Origin: Schoenoplectus triqueter
Lineage: Eukaryota > Streptophyta > Magnoliopsida > Poales > Cyperaceae
DNA length: 64,000 nt
NCBI GenBank assembly: GCA_964058805.1
Contig: CAXKVV010000040.1
Coordinates: 620,001 to 684,000, forward strand
Direction of reading: 5' to 3'
The notes below the pieces were generated by a model, which worked only from the letters and a program-made list of their open reading frames with translations, did no database searches and was not told the DNA's origin. Below, one piece after another: positions 56,231-64,000 of this stretch (positions are counted from its first letter, which is position 1; every line of letters begins with the position of its first letter). A program made the translations under genes and the position numbers.

Positions 56231-56350
56231 CTTTGGCATTATGATACACAATATTAGTACCTGGCATTATGATACACAATGATTTAATTAAGAAACAACA
56301 ATTGCGAGACCAACACTTTGGCATTATGATACACAATATTAGTACCTGGT
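56226..56350 (+). repeat. Short direct repeats of ~35 bp
   Basis: TTTGGCATTATGATACACAA followed by TATTAGTACCTGG occurs at 56233 and again at 56317; a shorter copy (GGCATTATGATACACAAT) lies at 56262. Confidence 0.8.
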
Positions 56351-56940
56351 TACTCTGTTTTTTGGCTAATATTATCATGTGAGCTTTCAAAACCACAAAA
56401 TGCAAAACCCTCTAAAAGTGAGTGTCATATATGACCCTTCATAAACTTTATCTAAAACATTGCCCTTTTATACACTCTGTATCATCCAAAAAGCAACAGA
56501 AAACACATTCTCAGAAAATAAAAATGAAGAAGCTTATGTATGTTTTTCTTATTTTTCATTCAGAAATACTTCTTTAAATAAAAAATGGTAACTTCGATTT
56601 TGGAAATTGTACACTTTAGCCATGTATTCTAAACAGCATATTTGTTGGTATGTAAGAAACAAATACATAAGTAAATATTAAATTATTCATATGGTTTCAT
56701 ACCAGTAATAACATATTCTAGGGGGCATAACTGAAAATGCCATATAATCCTTGTTGTCACATGAGACTCACCAGAGTCCAAGCCATGTTTTGTCGGGCCA
56801 AGTAGAGCAGGAGCAAGATCCTGAACTAACCCAGATCAAAACATCAAAATCTGACTCAAACTTGATTTGAAAAGACCCAAACGCATCTTAACAATGTTTA
56901 CCATCACTGATTAGCTATGCAAAACAGAAAGAAAAGCAAC
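56351..56940. other. Intergenic DNA, no gene seen
   Basis: AT-rich. I looked here for the last exon of the peroxiredoxin relic (minus strand) and did not find it. Confidence 0.4.
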
Positions 56941-57562
56941 CTATCAGAGCAGGGCCCAAGTGAAGCAGCAGAAAGATCAATATCCAGCTCCAGGCTCTTG
57001 TGGAACTTCCCATCAAAATCCCCATAAAATTCAATATAGAACAAATTAAAAATCATCCAATTCACAGTTCAGCAGATTGATGCATTGCTAGTAATGCACC
57101 ATCAGTATTCTCGTACAGAATGCTTGACTGGTAATTTTGTTTATCTCAAATCCTTCAAATAGAAAGTATGCCCAAATTCCAATTGACAAATTCAAATTTA
57201 TCAACAGTGGTTAGTAAGGATTTTTTGAATTCACATAAAAAGGTTATGCTAGGCTTCAAAACATATCCAACTTCTCCAGCTCAAGTAATGATTAAATGCT
57301 TACTATTGTTCCTTTGTAACTTCCAAACACTTGTGCTTGTTATCTCATAGAGAAATCATAAAATACATACAAAATTAAGTATGCAAGTTAAAGATCTTAC
57401 TGCATCTGTGGTCTGCAGTTTCTCAGCCCAGGCATTCATGGTATAAGGATCATTAAAAGCCACACAACAGCATTGATCTCCTTTGCTTTTAATTTATCAA
57501 TGTTCTTCATGTAACTCGGTACATGTTGTGCTGAAAGAACTCCTGTGTAAGCCCCCTGGTAC
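56941..57562 (-). pseudogene. Type II peroxiredoxin (PrxII F-like) pseudogene, two decayed exons
   Basis: Relic exon 57401-57562 encodes GAYTGVLSAQHVPSYMKN, IDKLKAKEINAVV and, after a 1-base loss, NDPYTMNAWAEKLQTTDA with a preserved donor GTAAGA. Relic exon 56941-57035 continues with IEFYGDFDGKFHKSLELD and ends at AG|GTTGC. These match the thioredoxin-dependent peroxidase PrxII F family, whose members reduce hydroperoxides in mitochondria. The peroxidatic cysteine (TGVC) is Leu, the frame is shifted, the acceptor before the second exon is not AG, and the first and last exons are not visible. A dead fragment that kept its intron, so not a processed copy. Confidence 0.78.
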
Positions 57563-57846
57563 AATGACTTTGCATTATACCACAACAAAGCTAGTGAAAC
57601 AAACATGAAGACAGTACTTGTCAGGTGCATCTGATCTCAAGGATGTTATCCAATTTCCTTTGGAGTGGGACCAAGTAGACAGTTTAAACATTAAATTTGC
57701 AAATTGGATCACTCGATGATGCTAACAGTATATCTTGATTCAAAGTCTATTTTTCAAGAACATAAAATAAGAGTATAGATTATTCGGATATAGACAATCA
57801 ATCAAAATATGTGCCATTTCACATGCATCAAAAGTCTTAATAAGTC

Positions 57847-57899
57847 CAGCAACAACAACAACAACAAAGCCTTTAATCCCAAATAAATTGGGGTAGCCT
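57847..57899 (-). mobile_element. Very short RTE LINE insertion, 53 bp, 10 bp target duplication
   Basis: Flanked by TTAATAAGTC (57837-57846, 57900-57909). Contains only (AAC)n, CAAAGCCTTTAATCCCAAAT and AAATTGGGGTAG, that is, the extreme 3' end of the RTE element in minus orientation. Confidence 0.82.
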
Positions 57900-58182
57900 T
57901 TAATAAGTCAAGAATCTTGGAATTTCCAAATAAATTGACAAAGTGTCGAAGATGCCTAAAATATTCAAATATAACCATTTTGGGAGCATAATACATCATC
58001 TAGATAACATCAGTGATGTTGCATTTCAAATCTAAACATCATATCTGGAATTTCTTTAAGTCCATTGCCAATGCATCCTAACCCCAAACTCAAAAATCTA
58101 AAATGAGATACAAGTATACAACCCTATTTACCTTACAAACATAGATAAACATTTCATTATCTTAACCTTTTAGGTGCCATAT

Positions 58183-58354
58183 TACTTTGTCTGTGTAGTT
58201 TCTACGCAACCTGTCCCAAGCCAGGAAAAAGGAGGGTTGCATTGGCGTAGCGAGCCAATGTAAAAATACAGCTCATCTTATGGAAATGATATCTGATGGA
58301 TTTCATTTCTATCCTACCCCAACTAATTTGCAAATAAAGGCTTTGAAGGAGAAG
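58183..58354 (+). mobile_element. 5'-truncated RTE LINE insertion, 172 bp, 19 bp target duplication
   Basis: Perfect duplication AACCTTTTAGGTGCCATAT at 58164-58182 and 58355-58373. Plus orientation: CCTGTCCCAAGCCAGGAAAA, GAGGGTTGC, CATTTCTATCCTACCCCAAC, CAAATAAAGGCTTTG, then an A/G-rich end in place of a clean (TTG)n. Typical plant RTE 3' terminal region. Confidence 0.9.
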
Positions 58355-58373
58355 AACCTTTTAGGTGCCATAT

Positions 58374-59455
58374 GACTAATTTCTCATTTTCAAAAGCTCA
58401 TACCAAAGGATGGCTTTGTTGTACTTGACTAGAACCTGGCCAGCGCTTGAGCCGTCCCAATTCGACTTTGGGAGCTCACTGGGACCGCTAATTAAAAATT
58501 CATACAGATTGTCCTTGTCAGATTATCTTCAGTGACTTCTTTTTGTGTATTGCTCAAACTAAACAAACAATTTCTGAAGTCATGGTTAAATTTGGGTTTT
58601 AAGGTGAAGCTTTTGTCTAAACAAACTTGATATGCTACTACGCACTGAACTTATCAAACATCAAAGCATTAGATAAAAACACCCCTTCAACCCCGGTTCC
58701 ACTGGCAAAAAAACTGTTCCCAGTGGATAGATATACAAAGGATGCTGTTCCCTTCCCCATGGAAGGAGTTGCTCGAAATGACACTTTTCCAGACAGTATC
58801 TCCTGACTCTCTTCAGAGCTTCAAATAAGAAAACTAAAAATTGAATGATAACAATCATCATTTAAAAAAAAATTACCTTGAGTCTCATAATCAACGTGAA
58901 AATTATTCGGGACAGTGATTTATGCGCTATTCCTATATAGATGCCATATTAGTTATGTAATAGAAACTGTAATCCATCTTATAAAGGGTAATGGACCCTT
59001 CTGATAATGTATTGTATCTGATATAATAGTGTTTTAGTGATCTAATATTAAGTTATGAAGGAATGTACAATAGAAGTAGCATAACTGGTACAACTTAACA
59101 CCTCACCGGATAAACCCTTTCACTCTTTGACAGGTGATTATTCCAACACCGACATCTTCTGTTTGCCGCTTGTGGCTGATGGAAGACCTTCGACGAAGAA
59201 GACATCAGTGGCAACCGCCGATGGAACCGAGGCAGGAGGCGATATGCACAAAGGTCAAAATGGAACTAAGGCGACTGAGAAGAGGACCGAATCGAGTGGG
59301 GAGAGGCTCGAGCGAAAGGGAGAGGTCTGAGAGGAGAGATTATTGAGGCTAAATGCCGAGTCCCGGCTTAATCCTAGGTTCGTGAAGGGAAGAGAGGGTC
59401 GGGCGAGAGGAGACAGGTCAAGGGACAGCGCGAGTGGGCGGCGGCGGCGTGACCT
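58374..59455. other. Intergenic DNA with a G+C-rich patch at 59150-59460
   Basis: The patch has overlapping open frames on the plus strand (59127-59346) without recognisable domains. It has the composition of a leader or first exon (GGCGGCGGCGG near 59438). It could be the decayed 5' end of a lost gene. No further call. Confidence 0.35.
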
Positions 59456-59815
59456 GAACCGGGTGGCAGAGAGAATTTTGATAGGGTCGAATTCAAATTT
59501 ATTAACTATTATTAAATAAAATTATTAAAATAATATCTTTTATATATTAAAAATAGTAAAAAATAAAAATAATAGATAATCATAACAATAAAAAAATTTC
59601 TCTACAAAATTTTATATTTTAAATTTTTTATATAATTACTTCATTATCCATGATATTAAATATTTTTTTCTCAATGAAAAATAATCAGACAATTTAAAGA
59701 TCAGAAATTTGATCTAGTGAGTCTGATTAATAAAAACTTAGCTTAAAAACACTATTTTTTTAATCTAGAAGGGGTCAGTTGACTCCGTGGTAAGCTTTGC
59801 ATCCGCCCCTGACAG
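59456..59815. repeat. MITE-like element, copy 2 of a dispersed pair
   Basis: Similar along most of its length to 16735-17110, ending GCATCCGCCCCTGACAG. AT-rich, non-coding. No clear target duplication. Confidence 0.45.
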
Positions 59816-60199
59816 ATAGACTAGTAGGGCGGAGGAGCGACGCCTAGGTTCGATTTTTCCTCAGATAAGAGGGAGCGATTAGCTAGAGAGGGGAACTATC
59901 GAAGGAACTTTTAAAAGTTCAACAAAAAATCAAAATATGAGCTGTTATAAATTGTGGAACGCGGAGTCTGAGAAGAGAAGGGAGCGGTAGATTATCATTT
60001 TCTCAGGCTTAAATATTTTTGTCTCAAGGATTACGGTAGAAAAATTAAAATATACAAGAATTTTAGAATAAGTTAAAAATTCATTAACAATAAGATTGCT
60101 TTGATAAAAAAAATAATGTACAGATCAAACTCATCATCCAACTCATCGCTATCACTTGGTACGTTAGCAAATTAAATTTATTTTGGATAAAGATTGTAC

Positions 60200-61616
60200 C
60201 TCAAAATTTGTGCTTTGTTGATGATGACACTACTTTTGTTGAAGGAGTAGGTGATGGCGCCAAGGTGATCGAGTTTGTGAGGGTGGACTTCTTGATAACC
60301 TTCAATATTGATGTCGGAGATATAACCTTAATCACTTCCTTATTTAAACTTAATAGAGGATCGTTTGAGAGATGTAGAGGTGGAAGCATGAGCACACATT
60401 ATGGTGGATGATTAAGTTTTGGGCTTTTTAGATTTGATAATTTTGCATAAAAGCTCAATTATGATGGGATCAATTATGTTCTTAATGGCTATGATAGTCT
60501 CTACATCTATCCCACTTGAAATATCTTCCATAATTACCATGAGTGCAAAGTTGATTTTTTGTAATTTAGAGGTTTCATTGTCGAAATCATTGGTGTCATC
60601 ATATGAGTCCACAACCCAAATGGCGATCATGGTTTTTGCTTTTCGCTTTTCCTTGTGTCCATACATTCTTGGTGAATAGCGTCATCAATGCCTTTAAGGT
60701 GATGGAAGATAAGGAAGCAAGAGTGAAATGTATGTCATTCCTTGTGGCAATTGAAACAAATCACCTTTTTATCTCGCTCTTTTCTCTCTTTGTTAAACTT
60801 CTTCTCAAATGTGAGCATGTCTTGGAACATTTTGGAGATGAGCATGACATCCTTGGAGACCTCATGGTCAAGTGATTGAATGAAGTTGTCACTGAATGTT
60901 GATGGATTGAAGTGTTTAACATTGCTTTGGGCAGAGAATGTAACTAATTTTGGCTCAATATGATAGTCTCTCGTCTGCTTTAGCTTCTCCTCGAAGCACC
61001 GTAGGTGGTTGTACAATTCATCCAGAGTAAATGCATTATTGATGCCTTACATGGTCTTCAATGCGGAGACTAAGGCTTCTCATCGTGGTCTTCGTACTCT
61101 TAGAATTTTATCTACAATTTTGTTATTTATTAAAGGTTCACCTAAATCAAAAAAAATATTTTGTATGGACAACAAGCGATTGTACATTTCTTCTATTGTT
61201 TTATTATCTTCCATTTTAAAATTTTATTTTAAGACACATAATCTTTGTCCTAATTATTTGGATATTACCCTCAAATTTATTTGAGTAAAGCTAACCACAT
61301 ATCCCTAACACTAATTATATTGTCAAATATTAATAATATGGACTCACTAACTGAATTTAGTTTGATATTTAAAGCACAATCATTATGTCCCTTCTCAATT
61401 CGAGACTTGTTAGTCAAACAATATGTAGTAGGATTGAATTTTGGCTCATAATCATATTTTACAATAAAACCATACATCTAGTATGTTAAGGTAATTGATC
61501 AGATATTTCTTCCAGTAAAAAAAGTTCTTGCATGATGATTTAAAAACCAAGAGTTCCTTTATGTATCTACTTGGTGCCATTTAATTGGTAAAATTATAAT
61601 TTTGGATCTAAAGTTT
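60200..61616 (-). pseudogene. Decayed copia gag (copia-3)
   Basis: On the minus strand, starting near 61477: YCLTNKSRIEKGHNDCALNI and SVRDMWLALL, then KTIEEMYNRLLSIQNIFFDL, a leucine-rich LRCFEEKLKQTRDYHIEPKL, the zinc knuckle CFNCHKE-HTFHSC with a stop in place of Gly (near 60740), and AIWVVDSYDDTNDFDNETSK. This is the UBN2/gag domain order of plant copia elements. Multiple shifts and stops; no protease or RT was seen before 60200. Confidence 0.75.
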
Positions 61617-61633
61617 TGATACCACTGATAATC
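61617..61633 (-). other. Primer-binding site of copia-3 (tRNA-Met type)
   Basis: On the minus strand AGTGGTATCAAAACTTT, agreeing with TGGTATCA of initiator tRNA-Met priming and lying between the presumed 5' LTR and gag. Confidence 0.65.
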
Positions 61634-61953
61634 TCAGATAATTTATGATAGTATTTACTGAAAAATAAATTTACACTATTCTAAATAATATAGAGAAAAG
61701 CCGATTTAGTGAATAATAAATTTATTAAAAATTCACACAATAATTTGTCTTAAAAAAGACCAAGAGATAAATCACAAATCAAGTCAAATACTAGATGCAA
61801 ACAAAGATATGCTATGAGAATTCAACTAAATATTAATTATCAAAAAATAATTGATGTAAAACAATCCACTACAATAAAATATGCAACTTCTAGAAAAGAT
61901 ATGAAATATGAAGTGCAAGAGATGCTATTGTAGAGTTTTAAAGAAATACGTTA
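61634..61953 (-). repeat. 5' LTR of copia-3, truncated by an insertion
   Basis: AT-rich sequence between the primer-binding site and the LTR that begins at 61954. Ends TGATAATCTCAGATAATTTA on its inner side when read on the plus strand. It presumably continued beyond 61953 before interruption; no second LTR is in view. Confidence 0.45.
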
Positions 61954-62071
61954 TGTCACATCTCAAAATAAATAAATCAGATTAGGGGTGATTAATACTG
62001 TCACGTACGCACGACGAGACGTGCGTACGGAAGACTAAATGAATAAAATAAACCAATCACAGAATAAACAA

Positions 62072-62102
<31 letters not shown>

Positions 62103-64000
62103 TAAAATAATATACAATCCAGAGTAACAAAATAAGAATACAACGCCGACATCGGCGGGACTAGCTCCTTCGCAATGGGCAGGAAAATCTTTCAAATAGA
62201 AACCCAAAAGAAAGAAATAAAACTCGAAACCCGATGGATCCTAATCAACTACCCTGCTCATATGCGGATGCGGTGAAGCATCTCTGTCACCACGCAGGAC
62301 TGCACCTAGCACTCTCTCATCAAAATAAATCCTGCACCTATGTACCTGGATCCCACAATCACCGTAAAAACGTGAGTAATGTAAAAATTACTCAATATGA
62401 ATTTAGATCCAACCTTAAGATTTGATTTTCTTTCCTAGACTGGACCCAATATCGATACTGATTTTCTAAAAGGTTGTAAAATTACCATTTCAAATTAAAT
62501 TAATAATTTAAATGTATCTCTTTTAAAATCCGCTATTATGCGATGACATGCAATGAAAAAGAAACTCAAAATATAAAAACTATAAAAATAATATAATATC
62601 CATATATAAGGTACGAGATTAAAACACCCAAAATAAATATCCCAGTTGTAGATCATCAGACCATCCACAAGCAGGCATGTAATCGGGCCCTGGACATGTG
62701 ACTTACCTAAGCGGGCACGTATTCAGGTCCAACTTATAAACTTAAGGTTTTCGAGTAAGCGAGCGCCAATGCCCTGAATACCCTAGGAAAATTCGGTCTC
62801 CTAAGGCAATAACACCCTAGGAGAGTGACGGTTAAAAGCACATACTCGGTATTCTGAATCTGATGATCCACCTCACAGAATAATAATATAAATAAGACAA
62901 AGGAATTAATAAATTATACTTTCAGTTTCCATATCGCCAAAAGATGATAACTACCCGTGAAATGATAAAACATAATATAATACAAATGAAAGACTCTCTG
63001 TACCAACCAGGGGCCAAAGGAGAGCTCCCGACTTTCTCTATACCAATCAGGGGCCAAAGGAGAAAGCCCTTCGGACATATCGAGATCTCAAATAAGTTGG
63101 CTAAATAAAATAATATAATATAATGGAGTAGAATCTAAACTCGAATATGGCCGCCCACACTAAACACTGAAAGACATGTAGTTCTAATCGCTCAATTTAA
63201 ATTGAAATCAAATCATATCCAGAATAATAATAAGATAATATTAATCCAAATAAAAAACACTTTGACTCAGCCAATTCCGTCAAATGACGGGGTCGGTGGA
63301 TAACCGATAGGTAAAGGTGCGTAATGCATATACAGACCAAGGGGCCTCACAGGCCAACCAGTTTATCGAACATAACCCATTGGCCTGGTTATGCAAGACA
63401 ACCTCCGACTGAGATCACCCGACCCACCTCTCAGCACTCTCATATATTTAATGCATGATTAACTATCTAACTTAATTAATAATTAGTGATAGTAATAGTA
63501 TTAACCTAATAATTATAATCTACAACTTTGTTAATTAATTCTAATCTAATCCTATCGCGGGACTATTTTCCGAGTCCTACACATATCCTGTCTACATGCA
63601 ATATGACATACGAATGCGAGTAGGCCCCAAACACGCTGGTCAATTTATCGGATGCAATGACAGTTCAAATTTGGGTCTCTAAACAGTGTTTGGTCAAAAA
63701 ATATCGTGGTTCAGTTATTTTAAAAATAATTTTATTTTTCATTTGGATTCCTATTTCTGAAGAAAGAAAAGAAATTCTAGAAACCTGTACATGAGAATGA
63801 TGGTGAGGATCGCAGAGTCGCTCTACTCTGGAGGCAACACGCCTGTCTCAGTATTGACATCTGTGTACGTGAGGTCGGGATCGGCCTCAAATTCTGTGAG
63901 TGGATCCAAGTCGACTATATCACCTATTATTAATTTAAATTGAGTGTTTGTTAGTTTTTACATGATTTAGTTCATAATTAATAATTAATTATAGTGGCAT
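61954..64000 (-). mobile_element. LTR of the same family as the 5486-7003 solo LTR, running off the window
   Basis: Its left edge, TGTCACATCTC on the plus strand, is the LTR 3' end (GAGATGTGACA) on the minus strand. 61954-62850 aligns inverted with 6100-7003: GCACGACGAGACGTGCGTAC, GATTTGATTTTCTTTCCTAG, CCCAAAATAAATATCCCA, CACCCTAGGAGAGTGACGG. Beyond about 63070 the sequence (GGTCGGTGGATAACC, CGACTGAGATCACCCGACCC) is LTR-like but not collinear with the solo copy, so this is a longer subfamily or a complete element continuing to the right. A poly-(AAT) tract lies at 62069-62101. No coding domain in view. Confidence 0.75.

Noticed and set aside
59127..59346. Overlapping 67- and 70-codon ORFs as small proteins
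   Set aside because: Two frames are open at once in a G+C-rich patch and neither shows a domain; more likely a leader or a relic.
1..64000. A cooperative gene system or cluster
   Set aside because: Only two host loci look functional (ABCG transporter and MBD4-like glycosylase), 25 kb apart and functionally unrelated; everything else is mobile DNA or relics.

Overview
The window is nuclear DNA from a flowering plant, very probably a eudicot. The evidence is split genes with GT-AG introns, a full plant-type PDR/ABCG transporter, an MBD4-like DNA glycosylase, and the usual plant transposon mix (Ty1/copia, Ty3/gypsy, hAT, Helitron, RTE and L1 LINEs, MITEs). It is AT-rich and gene-poor. I cannot name the species.

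Layout. 1-16.5 kb is a stack of nested transposons. The outer layer looks like an hAT relic, inside it copia LTR pieces, then an old copia element, then a 10.6 kb copia element (2011-12572) whose gag is split by a Ty3-type solo LTR (5486-7003). A 625 bp hAT derivative (13391-14015) sits in the LTR of the old copia. 18.3-25.4 kb (minus strand) holds the only clearly intact host gene: a 23-exon PDR-type ABCG transporter of 1447 aa, which I could splice in frame from start to stop. 25.7-31.5 kb is intergenic, with a Helitron, stacked foldback MITEs and LTR relics. 31504-38593 is a very young non-autonomous LTR element (TR-GAG type): two 1443 bp LTRs with three differences seen, a 5 bp target duplication, an intact Gag-protease ORF, and no reverse transcriptase or integrase.

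38.6-50 kb is AT-rich intergenic DNA with a second copy of the same Helitron, foldback elements and RTE LINE insertions. 50.1-53.3 kb carries an MBD4-like glycosylase locus with a partial duplicate of its lysine/proline-rich exon about 2 kb upstream. 54.9-56.2 kb is an L1 relic split by an RTE insertion. 56.9-57.6 kb has two decayed exons of a type II peroxiredoxin, with the catalytic cysteine lost. 60.2-61.95 kb is a decayed copia gag with its primer-binding site and LTR (minus strand). From 61954 to the window end is a minus-strand LTR of the same family as the solo LTR at 5486.

I see no cooperating gene cluster and no CRISPR, phage or defence-like system. The main interest is the well-resolved order of transposon insertions, with target duplications that fix the boundaries; the recent gag-only retrotransposon; and the rearranged MBD4-like locus. 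All coordinates were read by eye; splice sites come from frame continuity and GT-AG rules, not from transcripts.
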